The position numbers were made by a program, and so were the translations under genes. The notes below the pieces were generated by a model. It searched no databases and was not told where the DNA came from. It was given only the letters and a program-made list of their open reading frames with translations. Positions 1 through 13,503 of a stretch of DNA of 60,000 nucleotides are shown here, piece after piece (position 1 is the stretch's first letter; each line of letters starts with the position of its first letter). Origin of the DNA: Membranipora membranacea (taxonomy: Eukaryota > Bryozoa > Gymnolaemata > Cheilostomatida > Membraniporidae); assembly GCA_914767715.1 (NCBI GenBank), contig OU612071.1, positions 19,900,948 through 19,960,947 of the forward strand. The letters are read 5' to 3'.

Positions 1-207
1 CTTGTCAATGTGGGCTCTCGGATTGACTGAGGTATTCTCATAAATTGAAATGTTTGTCATCTATGAAAATCAATCTGTTGCTTTAGAAGCATCAGTGTTA
101 GTTCGCATGTCACCTCATCTTCTGTCTATATTTTATCTGTCTGATGAGGATGGGTAAATCTATTTATTACAAATATTGTATATGACAGTATGATGTTATC
201 CTTATAG
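1..207 (+). other. Intron of the whirlin-like gene at the window edge
   Basis: No coding segment is seen before the acceptor ending at 207 (cttatag). Exons for whirlin HHD1, PDZ1 and the start of PDZ2 should lie to the left of the window. Confidence 0.6.
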
Positions 208-3200
208 ATAAACTTGCGGATAGAAAGAGGATATGGACTCGGTCTGACAATCAGGGGTGGATCAGAATATGGACTGGGGGTGTATATAACAGGGGTAGAT
301 GAAGACTCAGCGGCTCGGAGGTCAGGAATCAGAGTCGGTGATCAGATACTGGCTGTTAATGGTAAGTTTGGACACGATGATTGGAAATTGTAAGTTTGTA
401 CTGTACATTCATTTAGCTAACAATTAATTAATTAATTAGTGTTAGTGCTTAGTGTGATGTTTAGACAAGCAATTTAAACTCATTATTAATGCGGGTTCAT
501 CAACATCTAGGTTATTCAAAAAGGAACCATTATGTTGGGCATGCTTATGCTTTTAGATGGACAACATCGGACATGTATTTAAAAATAACCTTTTTGTTGA
601 TAAACTCGCATTACTTTGGACACTCAACATCCGATCCCAGTATCTGCTTTAGCGATACTTATTTTGGCATCACACATAGTGTTGAAGTTGAAAATTCACT
701 CTGTTGAAATAAATCACATTTTAACACCTGAGAGGTCTTTGAGCATGATATTTTCCAGCTAAATCTTTGTTGTTGAGAAGATCAGGCAGTCATCTTCTTT
801 CTTATTCAGACCTGCACATTTATGACTGCTTTGTATTTCAATTTTGTGCATTTATGGAAAATCACCCTTTTAAGAAAAGAATTAAGAATAAGACTCGGGG
901 TCCTCCCCGAATCCTGGTTATCTTTTGTCAAGTTTGTATTTTTGTTTTTTTTTTTATGTAAATGATCTCCATGTTTTTCAGATGTACAGTTTGTAGAGAT
1001 CACACACAGAGAGGCTGTCAAATCACTGAAGAGATCAAGGCATATGATGTTAACATTGAAACACGTCGGCAAACTACCTCATGCCAAAATAGATAAGATG
1101 AAACTTCTGGTTAGTTCTGATTGGTTGCATCTCAATTGTCCCAAACATCAACTCAAAACATCAGTTTTTCAATCTGGCTGACTCCCATTCTTTTGAATCA
1201 AAAGTCCCACATTTTCTATACCATAACCGTGGGAACATCTCTAAGCAATTTAATAAGTTCCTCTGTTAGGCCACCCCTTTATTAACATACCCTATACATG
1301 TTGTTACAGTCCTCAAGGTCACACAGTACATTGGAAGGTCGCCGTTCTCGCTCTCACACGCGACGTCATCAGATCAGAAGCCCCTCATCTCATGATGGAG
1401 ACAGTCATCGTCAGCAAAGAACCAGATATCCGGGATCACTGGATCGCAGAAAATACTATGATGTCAGGGATGGTGTTGAAGATAAGGTAATGTCTTGTCT
1501 GCTTCTGTGTTTCTTTTTATAGCTAGACATCTTTAATATAAAATTTAGATATATATAAGAATAGCCTTCTTACTAAACATTAATCCAACAGAGTTGTAGA
1601 TTAACCAATGTTTTATAGATCTTAAGCTGATAAATGCTTCGCTGCAGTAAGTCTTGTCTTGATATTCGACCATTGTATTTGACCTCGATATTTGAGTTTG
1701 ATATATGACCTTGGGTTCATATTTAACCAGTTTTCACCCATTGTACCGATTTGTTTGGACCAATTTTTACACATATGCCTTCACCAGTCCATATCCTCCA
1801 GATGCAGCCTCTGCGGGCATTGTCATGTGAGTGTGCTCGGCCAGATTCTGGTGGTTTCTGTGGCACATGGCAGAGGGTCTAAACTTTTTATCCAAAAGTA
1901 TTCAACTTGAAAAAATCTATGTTCTTAGAATGACCAGGTCATGACAGCAGAAATACTTCCAATACCACTCATGCCATCCGATGATTTGGTAACATTCTTA
2001 TTAGTAGCACTTATTAGCCAATGTGTTTGCTTAGATTCGATTGGCTGTTGGGGGGGGGGAGGGGAAAGCCAATGCCTGGTTACTGAAATTACCTATTGAG
2101 ATTTAGTGTAGGTGAAAATGAATTTCTTTCACACTCACTATATATAAAGGCATTTTCAGACCAGAGATTGGCGCTCTCTCTCTCCCATCAGCCAATAAGA
2201 GCCAACACATTTGTTAAGAACTCATTGATCCTAAGGTTGTGTCAACACGTCCACGCATGAACTGTGATGTATGTATCGGGAGTTGTGGTTGAGGTTGTAT
2301 GGTGACATCTAAGTAAAGCTGATATCTTTTGATTTTACGATATGCATGCTTGTTTGAACATTCCACTGGTGCTAGTAATGATTACCTCACCTTTCAAGCT
2401 TCTATCACAGAGTCATCTCCTCATTGATATTAAGGAGACAACTCCACATTAGCTCTTGTTTTCTGATCACTACTTTTGGCTGGCAATAAGATGATTATTA
2501 ATTATGTTGGCGCACTGAACAAGCTACTGGAATGCTTGTATTTTTCTAGTTTTGGCTTCTCATCGACTACTAAATAATTAATTTTGTAGTGAAGTGAAGT
2601 AATATATTTATGTACATAATTTCAACTAAGTAAATAATTTGTTTTCTGTGTTCAAAATGATACTTTATTTGCAGCCTGTGTTCTCTAAGGGAGCTGGGTC
2701 ACAGATAATGCTATCACAGAGTAGCGCCATGATGTCATCAGCTCACAGCTTCTCTCAGATAGATGAGCAGGCAAGGAATCTACTTAACGATAACGAGAGA
2801 GGTAAGGGCATTTTGATAAGGCTTTTAACATTTTCTTTATTGTTTGATTTAGAAGCTTGATTGCTGAGAGACTCAGACAATGATCAGTTGTTCCTAGATA
2901 ACATTTGACCCCAACTGCCTTAATTATGGGTCACTCCAATTCTTCCGGTTTGCCACTGACAGCTCAAGAAAAGCAATTCCTACTTCAGGCAAATTGGATT
3001 AAACACTAGTCAGGATCACTGGTGGTATCAGGAGGTGTAACCTAATTTTGAAATGCTGCTAAGTTACCACTACTATCACTTTTATTACAGGTACACTGAA
3101 GTTCTATGTTGATGAATATAACAAAGGATATGTATCTGTGGAGGCTCTTGTTGCTGCACTCAAAGAATTGTTCAACACACAGGCCAAGGTATGTTCACTC

Positions 3201-6200
3201 CGGCTAAGGCAGTTAAAGCAACTTCAATCCCTTACAGCTTTTAATGTTTATGCACAAAACTATTCAGCATGGCTGGCATCTCCTAGTTTGGCTACAGCAA
3301 AGGAACATTATTTAGATGCTGATTTGAGTTGTAGTCTCATATCCAGCATTATAAACATAATAAATCACACAAAAGCTTCACCCCCCTACCATCCAGTTAT
3401 ACTGAGGGGGAACCACTGTAACCGGGACTAACGTCATGAGTTTATCCCCCTGTACTGTTTTCCTCCATCATCCTACTTTGTTATATGCTCGACACATCAT
3501 CACTCATTCACGCACTCATGTACTCGTTTTCTGATTTGTATTTCCGTGTTATAGTTTCAGATGTTTCATGAGTTGAGATCTCTAATACATCCCAGAGATC
3601 TGGATAAATACGACAAGCTTATCCTGAAGTATGAGGTTCACTATCTCAAGGTATGCTTTGAGTTCTTCAGATTATTGCTGAGTAACGAAATAGCTAAACA
3701 AATTTCGACTTTTTGCATTGTAACTACCCACTTCAGTACTAACCTGCAATGATGTAACATTTTGTAAATTCAGTGAATTTTTGTGTTGAAGCCTAGGCTT
3801 GTAGTCACCTTTCCTTCCTAGTTGGTGTTGATGTGTTAAGGAAAGCAAAAAATAACCACTGTTCATATCAAAGCCAACTCATAGCAATGAACAAAAAAAA
3901 AGAATTGACTCGCACAAGGCCATTATTCAATGATGCATTCCATTTCAAAGTGCAAAAACCAAGGGTCTCGAAGGGTCAGAGTATGTTATCTCCCCTGCGA
4001 CAGATTTACACTAAAATTCTGATCAACTGACAGTACAACAGTAAGCCTAGCCCTTGTCTAGGACAGTTACCAGGCTGCCTTACTTACACTAGAAATTATG
4101 ACATTACTTCAGCTCCTCATGGTATTCCTTTCGTTATTTTGTAGAGCCGGCATGATATGAGCCAAGACAGAATGTCAGATTTCTCTATAGACAGTATACT
4201 ATCAGTGCCTAGCAACAGCTCAACCAATGAGAGCCTAACTCTCAATCTCTCATCAGTCAATCAAAACTCAGCTCGCAAAAACAGTCATTCAAACGCCTCC
4301 ACATTGCAGCAGAACGGTAAAAGCTCCGCATTACCGCAAAACGGAAAAGGAAGTGTGAGAAGTAATAAAATGGTGAGTGACTATGTTGACTACAATATTA
4401 TCATGTGTATCTCTGATCGTTTGAGTCAATATAGTGCAAGAACCTAATATGTACCCACCCCAAGTTAGTAAAATTGAAGTCGGTCATCGCACCAAAAACC
4501 CTAATAATTGCAGGAAGAAAAGTTTGCCATTTCATCAAGCTTGATATAGTGAAACTAGCTGCTAACTCTCAGTTTTAAACCGCCAAGTTAGCTAGAGAAA
4601 ATTGCTAGCATGATAGCTAACATTGAGTCCAGCTAGAACTGGCTTAATTAAAACTCTAACGAATATTTTATTGATGTTGATGATGATACAAAATTGAATA
4701 TCTAAAAATACTGATGATTGTAAAAGTGTGGAAAAAATGGAAAACCTTCACGAGAGTCCTGACTTAGTGGTTCGACAAATTACTATTCATGATGAAAATC
4801 ATTGATCTGATATATATATAGTATTTTGTATTATTCTCCTATCTCTGTTTAGTTTGTGACGGATGGATCTAACCAGGGTATAGTTATTGACACACCTGAG
4901 ATGACTAACTCACTAAGGAGAGCACCACTCATAACATCAGCTGAGATCAATCATAAATCATCATCTAATGAGGGAAGTCCTAGAGAGAACAACAAGGTAT
5001 CTATAAAAGGGCAAAGGTCAAGGCTTTTAGAGTCAACAGATGTCATCTAAATCAAGTTTGGTCATGGAGTTTGGGAGATTAAGTCCCCAACTCCCTGGTT
5101 TGATCAAGTTTACATTTTGAGTTGTTCCCCTTGTCAGTAGAGAGGGAGCAACTCCGCATGCAGACAAACTGAATTTATTTAGATATCATAATATACTGCT
5201 CTGCTGGCAATTAAATTCTTTATATATGTAAATGATCAATTACTGAATGGCGTGTCACACTTGACTGGGATGATTAAGGTTTATCTTTAAGGTCCCATCA
5301 ACTTTAGAATCAACACATTTATAAGATTTCTTGACCCTGTTGTAGTTTTCCATGTTGTTTTTTTGCACAGGCTGTTAACTATCTTGTATTAAGTCTGTAC
5401 AAAGATTTCATGCATGTATAATGTCTAATGAATAGAGTTTTACCACTTCTGGTTCACATTTCAAATCAGCCACACCCTATATTCTTTTTGACCAATCAGT
5501 ATTAGGCCCAGACAAGCCAATTGCTGCCTCAACCAAAACAACTCAGGCACTCAAGCCAGTTATTATATCATTGTGTTTTGTCTGTGTTGTAGAATGTACC
5601 TCGGATGGGTATGAGAGCCACTCAAATCACTAATAAACCTGTAAGTGTTTAACTGTGAACCACACTGCATTATTACGGCTCTAAGCAACTTTATGCCACA
5701 TTGAAGTAATGTACCTCTAAGTATTGCCAAAGAATATCTCAAATTTTTTTCTGGGGCGGATAGCGAGGAGCTTTCCCTTTCAATGAAAGAAATCAGGCTC
5801 TGGAAAGTTTGTATTGTAACATCAGCTAAACCTGAAAAAGATTTTCTAGGCATGAGTTGATTGCCTCTTTCAAGATATCGATTTATTGAATTTTCTTGAA
5901 CAGGATGGCCGTAGCCCGAGTGATGACAGTGGAGTAGATATGAGAGCTAAGGCTATGAGTAGCACTGCAGGCAGCTCACAAAACAACACCATAAATAGGT
6001 AAGTTCAATAGTGGATCTTTAGTTACTCTGAGACCAAATATCATCCACTTTGCTTTGATTTCAAGGTTAAACGCTGTCCCAAATCCATTAAAAGTCTCTC
6101 CCGCTCAAACTTATTTTACTTTCTTGAAGAGTGCAAACTTTTAACAAGTAAAATGTAATGTACATCCAGCTGTTTAAGACCACCAATGTAATTTCAGGAC

Positions 6201-9200
6201 ATCGAATCCTACCCTACTATATCCACTCATTCAACACTTCATGCAATAACCGACATATGATAAAGTTGGTTAGATGAAATATGATCCAAAAATACTTAAC
6301 AAAGTAAATATGATGTGGACAAAATATAGCTAACTTATATATACATCAATGGTATTTTTATTTCTACAGACAGGAGATAACTTCTCATCAGACAGACAGA
6401 CAGAGACCACCCACACATCCGCCTGTAGACCACACAGATTCTGACAGCTCTAGTGTAGCAGCCGTCAAAGCTCACTACAGGCAGTCATACTCTCTGTCAG
6501 GTAAGAAGTCAATACAGACAAATGTGACTACAGATACCCTCATCAGATGTCCAGTTGGCTCCGATTGGCTTGTATGAGAGCAAATGCAAGGTCAATATTG
6601 AAAGAACCTATTGATAAGTATGATAGTGATAGAGTACATGAAAGCGACTCGATTTCACTTTCATTATTATCTCAAAAAGTACTTTCAGTGACCTGATATT
6701 TGTCTCTCTTACCCGTCTAACAGACAACATTGGCTACTGTACAGTACAAGTACAGCTGCACTCAGTACAAGTACAGCTGCACTATCCCCATCGTTGAAAG
6801 TATGATATTGTAAAGACTACACTATTTTATTTAACATGTAGTAATTTAACAAACTATTTCACCATTTTTAATAACAATCTGGGCATTTTAGGCACATTGA
6901 AACGTTCTAAGAAAGGTAAGGTCCATTAGTTGCCCAATGAACTCACTCTCAGTGATTAGTGTAGCCAATGAACTGAGTATGTTTGGCTCATTGGCTCATT
7001 GGCTCTCACCCAGCAGCGTATCAGACCAAACACATCGGCAATGAATATATTAGATTATTTGAGGATGAGGGATTTTCTCTTGCTTCCAAAGAGGCTGACC
7101 ATCCCGAGATCTCTGAGCATTAGAATGGGTAGTCATCCACAAACTAAGGAAATTTCAAATGTTACATAAATAGTAGGCCTAACAACTTCAACTTCGTGAT
7201 ATTATCTTTACAAAAGTTGCCATGCTTACCTCCACAAACAAACTTCATATCATTTCCATCACAATGCACATACGTCTGAGTAGTCTCACTAAACGCTCCA
7301 CCAAGCAGCAGTAAAGCTTCAAAAAGAATTTTCACCCTCCAATGTCACCCATAGAAAACCCCAACACCTCTGGGTATATGAAGAAATCTTCCTCATTACT
7401 AAAGTTGTAGAGTTGTAGATTGTTTAGCGTTGTGTTTAATATATAAATTTTATGCACATTGGTCACAGTTGCCTGCTGGTCGCAGTTGCCTATTTATTGT
7501 TCATGATTTTATCATTTAGATATCATTTAATGGAAATGATACAACAAATTCTTATATACACATAGCTGAATATTTATTTTTATGTGTGTAAATATGCAAC
7601 TGAGACTGAGACCAGTAAGACTAACCTTACATCTCTCAGGCAAGTCAATCGATTCGTACCCTAAAGGAGTAAATTTTAGCTGTGTTTAGTTTAGTTTGTT
7701 TAGCTAGTTTTGAGTTGACTTAATTTGGCTTCCACAAACTTTTACTAGCTAAGGTGGTCCTCTATATAAGTAATGAAGTTAAGCAAATGTTGGCAAGCCA
7801 TCAATTTCACCATTTCAAGCAATGCGATATGGCAAAAATTTCCTTCATGAATACTTTGCTCCTCTGGGGTAGTTTGTCCATATCACTTAATGCAAAACTT
7901 AGCCTTAGATTACTAAGACAATATGATTTGTACATCTCTAACTTACAGGTGGATCTAATGAGCCCGAGTCTGCCTCGGAAGAGGAGAGGATACCCGGGCT
8001 ACACATAGACACAGATGAGGAGACATGTAGTAATACTACAGAGAGTAATGTGGTGTTAGTCAGAAGTAAGCAAGTGGGAACATTACCACGAGGCAGCAAG
8101 GTCAGTCTCAGGTCAAGTACTTAGAATAGACAGTTTTAAGGGCCGGAATTTGAGGCCATTATGGAGCTGCACATGCTCCATTTGAGTACCCTTTTTAGCA
8201 CACAAAGCACGGCAAAAAAAGTGTCAAAATGAGAGGATCGCCTTCTGTATATTTTGAAAAGAAGCTCAAATTCTTGTCCAGAAAACTGTCTATTCGCACA
8301 TGTGTTCGAGTGTTGAGTTCAGTTTTATTGGTTGCTGGGTAAGAAAAAGCATGACAGTGTTTTGCTTGTAAGTCAAACCTGTATAGAATTCTTGAGGATA
8401 TCAAAAGCAAACACTTGGTTTAAGTCAGACTGTAATTATACCCTATATAACCTTCCTGATATGCCAGGAAATCGACGGTTGCATGATGATACAAATTGTG
8501 CTCAAACTGAGAGTTCGGAGTTTATCTTTATAGAGGCAGTAATCATATAAGGCCGTAAGTATTTTGTGTTTATTTGTACAAAAATGTAATCCTATTACAC
8601 TTTCTTTTTTTAGCTGGCTGCCGCTCATGTTGAACAATCAAATGTGACAGTTGATCCTAGTCCTAGTACGCCTACCTCTTTCAGGGAACAGGTACAAAAT
8701 AGATCTGTGTTATCTGGTAAAATGTACCTACCGCCTCCATCCCAAAGACATGAGGTAGGTCTACTTTGCATGACTTGGCCCAGTTTCTGACACTTACTTT
8801 CTCCCTGCCCATCAGTAGTAAATAATGATAGCCAAAAATATGTTATGCCGTAGAGAACTAATATCCCATAAGATGGTCTGCATCTTCGAGAACTGGTCTA
8901 ACGTGGTGGCCGAGTGATAGACTGAGTTCTAGAGGTCATTTGCTGTTGGGAGCATTGAACATTTTGAGCGGGAGGTATATTGGCGTCTTTGAAACCATCT
9001 ACAGAAAACTGTTTGCAATGTTTGCATTTATGATTCAATTTATTTATTATGTTTGGGGGAGTTGAGGTTCTATCAGCTTATGTTTACATCTAGGTCTTAT
9101 TTTCTTTATCTCTCAGATACCAATCAGTGATTCAGATTACGACACTGCAGACATCATCAACATCAGCCAACAGCTCTATGCTTCTGCCTTATCTGAAGAT

Positions 9201-11894
9201 AGTCCTCAGTCTAAAACACCAAACCAAAGTCAATCTGAGGAGGTGTTACCACCACCCCCAGCTCACTTACTCACATCTTCAGCTCAGTCTACACCTAAGA
9301 AACAATCTCAGGCAGTCGACAGATCATTGTCTATAAGCTCCACCCAAAGTTCAGCGCTCAACCAATTAGAGGGAGTTCTCAGGTAATTAAAGTTTTACAT
9401 GACCCGTTCATGTTTCTCATATAATATTTGAGAAAGATAGTCTATATTATTGAAGATTGTTTGTATGCAGAAAGCAATAGATTATGAGAATGAGAGGAAA
9501 ATATTAACTAAGTGATCACAATGCTTCCTGCATTTACTTGTACTGCTGATTTGTAAAATTCTAAAGCTGACAAGCTTTAAATTTTTAATATTTAAACAGC
9601 AAGGTCACGAGATAGGACTACATTCTAGCTATACGCATACTATTAAGTATCTCTCTATGACTTAAATAATCTTGAAATATTTTTATCGTCATAGCTAGGA
9701 GGCAGATCTGTAAATCGGTGAGTAGTCTGCGATTGCTGTTCTTTCATTAATATTTTATCTAGTTTGGAGACTGATATGTCCTCAGCTACTAATGATTATG
9801 AGATGGTTGAGATGAGTAATACTTATTCAGTCCCTGAGTCACAATCACAGCAGAAAGAGAATCATCCTACTGTCACGCTCAAAAAGTAGGTGATATCAAT
9901 GTGTGGACTGCTACTGTTGAATCTACGGAGCATGTCGGAGATTCTCTGAGAATTAATAATAATATAATATAATAATTATATACACTAAATTTGAACTGGT
10001 GTTATGATTCAAGTGTCTTGCCGTATTGGAGCCTAAGTTGAGAACTGTAGGGTCTCATAGTTCAAGCATGCTTCAGAGCAGTGGATCATTCAAGTTTAAG
10101 GTCAAGAAAAAAGTCTGAAGACCTACCTGTCTTACAGACACCCCGCTTATGAAGATGGGTGTTTGATGTTTACCCCAGTTTGGTGTATAATATAATTTCC
10201 TATGGAATCATGTGTTATTCTGGCATGAGTCGTTGCTTATAATTATGTCTGCGATGGGATCATTTCCCTTCACTCAATGGATGGTAAAGTTTATGAAAAC
10301 TTTTCAGTCTTCAAACCCAGAGTAGCCTCATATTTTCTCTTTTCTGATTGGTCAAGGTCACCTAGAGGTGAGAAGAAGAAAGCTGATAAATCATCCAATA
10401 TCTACTCAGTGGTTAAGAAGCAGTCACCTAAACATAACAGTCGCCCTCAGATGAGCTTTGAGCCCCCGCCTCCTATAGTGACTGACAGCTCAGTACCGCC
10501 CACTATCCCTACTAGACCCGCCCAGCACCTTATCAGCAACGAGGAGACAACTGCATTAGATTCATCATTGGTTAGTTTTAGCTCTAAGGATTGTTTTTAT
10601 TGCTGATAACATTGTCTATCAGCTATTTTACCCATTTTTAAATGTTTTCACCAAGGATTCTTACAGAGAAGCAACAAACATTTGGGAACAGTTATTAACT
10701 ACCTGCATTGTTGTTATCAGTCGAATTTTGGATATATTGAATATACAGGTCAAATGCGGTTAGCTGAAACTAGTTTGTATTACAAAAGTGTCGTTGGCTT
10801 CCTTGATGACTTGTATGAAGTTTTGCAAATATGGTGTCATCTGCAAATGATCAAGTGAGGTAACTAGGAAAAACACATCCCTCACTAGATCGTTGAGAAG
10901 ACTAGGCATTATTTGAAACAACAGGCATAGTCCTGTCATGAGCTATATTCTGATTGGTTCATATTTCCTCTGTTTGCAGACTGATGCGACATCCATAGAG
11001 TCACTTCCAAAAAATGAAGAGGTTATCAGGGTAAATAAACTAAAACCCACACTCGGCCTTGCTATAGAAGGTGGGGCGGGTACAAAGCAGCCCATACCAA
11101 GGATTATAAACATACAGGAAACAGGCTGCGCTCATAACTCAGGACTACAGATTGGTCACGTGATACTCAGGATCAATGACAGGTTTGTATATATAAAGAT
11201 ATATTAAACCTGACTAAGGTGAAGGTCACAACTAGTCATTGTAAATGAGCTACTCCTCTCAAAGCTTATGTCATATTCCATCTGTTATTAATGAAGTGAA
11301 ATCTTATGCATGGATGTTGGAATTTTATGGCACAACCTCGCTTTGTTACATGGAAATTTGTCAAGGCCACTACTTGAGGGCTGTTTACAAGATCCAGATG
11401 GGTTTATCAACAGTGATTTTTGGTTATTTTCCTATTTGAACCATTTGTATCCAGGTTTATTCGCCTTCCTGTTTCTATGCTCCTCCGCATACAATGATGC
11501 CCTGTTTGTTATTCAGATAATTAATCATGATTCAGCTTCCCATGTTTGTTGATACCCGAAAACAGTCATGTATACTCAAGAGGAACAAAATTGGCATTTT
11601 GTCATTGCTAGAGATAGTGAAATTTATTGTTAGGTTTTAATAGTTTAAAACTTCCCCCTAATCTAGTGAAATAACCAAACCATCTAAGCAGACTCTAGCA
11701 TATATTAACTTCTCTTTATCTTCAACTTATCTTCATCCTTATCTCTCTCATGCTGACAATCATTCTTATTTTCTTATTGCAGCTATTTAGAAGGCTTGTC
11801 GCATAATCAAGCAGCGAGGGTTATAGCTGACGCCTTCAGAGACAGGAAGACAGGCTATGTGGATTTTCTAGTGACCATCTCCCGGCTTATCTGA
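208..11894 (+). CDS. WHRN: Whirlin-like multi-PDZ scaffold protein, C-terminal part (5' end outside window)
   Basis: Exons joined by splice site and phase: 208-361, 982-1109, 1310-1486, 1929-1988, 2675-2801, 3091-3188, 3555-3650, 4145-4372, 4853-4996, 5593-5640, 5904-5998, 6370-6500, 6892-6915, 7949-8100, 8614-8754, 9117-9382, 9763-9885, 10357-10570, 10980-11182, 11783-11894 (TGA). The sum is 2721 nt, or 906 residues. Visible residues 1-94 are a PDZ domain (GYGLGLTIRGGSEYGLGVYI, then RVGDQILAVN, ending GKLPHAKID), closest to whirlin PDZ2. Residues about 185-280 (QARNLLNDNERG, then LIHPRDLDKYDKLIL) match the harmonin-N-like domain 2 of whirlin. Residues about 281-805 are a low-complexity Ser/Asn/Pro/Gln linker with poly-Pro. 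The last 95 residues are PDZ3, ending in GYVDFLVTISRLI as whirlin ends in a YIDFLV motif. In the known family, whirlin organises actin-rich stereocilia and photoreceptor complexes through PDZ contacts. That role is inferred here from homology only. PDZD7 is the alternative, but the PDZ2-HHD2-PDZ3 order fits whirlin. Confidence 0.9.
3825..4110. mobile_element. Degraded foldback element, TTAA family copy 1
   Basis: This lies in a whirlin intron. The segment from ttaaggaaagcaaaaaataa onward matches both arms of the 51648-52033 element, including the central atgttatctcccctg block and cttacactagaaattat. The termini are worn, so the edges are approximate. Confidence 0.55.
4397..4495. mobile_element. 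Partial MITE, 'attatcatgtgtatctctga' family copy 1
   Basis: The left end (attatcatgtgtatctctga) and an internal block (ttagtaaaattgaa) match the copies near 45514 and 50261. It begins 24 nt after the 5' splice site at 4373. The right end is not recognisable. Confidence 0.5.
8124..8295. mobile_element. MITE with TAGACAG terminal inverted repeats, copy 1
   Basis: The left end gaatagacagtttt mirrors the right end aaaactgtctattc. It sits in a whirlin intron, 24 nt after the exon ending at 8100. TIR and size match the copies at 15488 and 19143. No transposase is present, so it is non-autonomous. Confidence 0.65.
8895..8985 (+). mobile_element. Possible tRNA-derived SINE fragment
   Basis: The string gtggtggccgagtgatagac resembles a tRNA Ser/Leu 5' half with an A box. 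No clear B box or tail follows. It is intronic in the whirlin gene. A chance match or an old fragment are both possible. Confidence 0.3.
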
Positions 11895-13503
11895 TTGACT
11901 CCAGGGCTATCGTTCAAATGTTCACCATCTTTAAAAGAGACCAGTAACTATATTTGCCAGCCTTAAGCTTATCATGAAGTATACAAGTATAACATATGAG
12001 GTCTTATGTCCCCATGTATTGTCATTTGGAAGTTTTGTTTCCACTGCCAGTACACAGTGGACCCATTTTTGGCATTTTTTCTCAACAACTCTTATATTGA
12101 AACATACTTAAATGCGGGCACAAGTTCATTCTGCCAATTTGTATTTCTTTCTTTTATTCTTTTCTAGTTTTACAATTTCATAGACCTGTTTATTTTTCAT
12201 CTAGGTTTGATATTATGATATCTTATTGTGTAAGTATATTGCTTAAAATTAGGATGCCAAGCATTTATATCCAGTGTATCCGCGTATCCGCGTCCAACCT
12301 GTATTAACTAACCCGTAAGGTGATTGTGCCAAGTGTGTGTTAGGTTCAATCTTCTGTATATAACACCTTTTTTACATTTTGTAGTTTACTCAGCTATAAA
12401 TCGCCGTCCTGACTATATTAATCTCAAAATTAGTTGTATAAAGTCTCTGTGTTCTTTTTTCATGACAGTAGCACATTATTTAACACTTGAACAGCTCAGC
12501 CAAGAAGTAAAGTATTAGTGATATACATCAGTTTCCTAATTCAATCCATCAGAGTTGGATAAAATCAATAATTTTTTCTTGTTTTATGATTTATTTTTCC
12601 GTCCTCTAATGTCCATAAACATGAACTTTTAATAAAACCCGTATGAACTTTAAAAAAACCATGAATTATAATTAATGTTGTGCACGAGAGTAAAAGCGAC
12701 TATGATGTAGCTCAGGATTATTATCATAAGTCTCTTGCGGATATCCGCCAACATATCAAACTGCTGCAAGAAAATATAGAGGGACATGGATAGTAAGATC
12801 ATCATCATATTATCTCTCTCCATTCCCCTACTGAAGAGAAGGGAGATGGTTGGAGAAAGTTTTAATGGTGTTAACTTATAAAGATATCTTTGCACTTGAC
12901 TTTCATAAAAAGTCGTAATTGGAAAATATGGGTGCAGGGAAGGGTATTGTTCGCTAAAACCAAATAATATCCTTATAAACTATGAGATGTAGCTCAGGCC
13001 TTCTGTACGTGTTTCCACTGGCAACATTTTCATTATCCGGCAGATTGACTATTTCACACTTTTCTGTCCTTGAAGAACCAATTATTTCTAATTCAATGTT
13101 ACTAGGTTCAGTTCTATCTCTAAAGATGTAGTGTTATCAGGGTATACCAATGCACTGTGTGATCTGTAATATGACTAATCCTGGATATATAACGAGTTAT
13201 AGTTTCAGTTTATTTATACATTCGGTATCATGAGAATAATAAAATTGAATTTGTACATTAATTAATAAATGGACTAGGAAAAAACAAAACATAGCTACTT
13301 TATAAACATAAAATGGCTAAGGTTGTATGTTGTTAAAATAAGACATCAAGGTTGGGGTTGTTTTGACCTATATATTGTGGAGGTCCAGCATTTGTGCGCT
13401 TTTGCAAAGTCTCTACTAGTGCTAACGACATATCTCAATTTAATGTGGCCATTGATGTCATTATAGAGGAAGAGAGATAGTTATAAAGAGAACTGATCTC
13501 TTT
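11895..13503. other. Convergent 3' intergenic region
   Basis: This separates the whirlin stop (+ strand) from the first lectin stop (- strand). No coding exon is seen. A candidate + strand poly(A) signal AATAAA lies at 12631. A candidate - strand signal (TTTATT on +) lies at 13209-13214, about 290 nt past the lectin stop. The rest is AT-rich with no clear structure. Confidence 0.4.
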
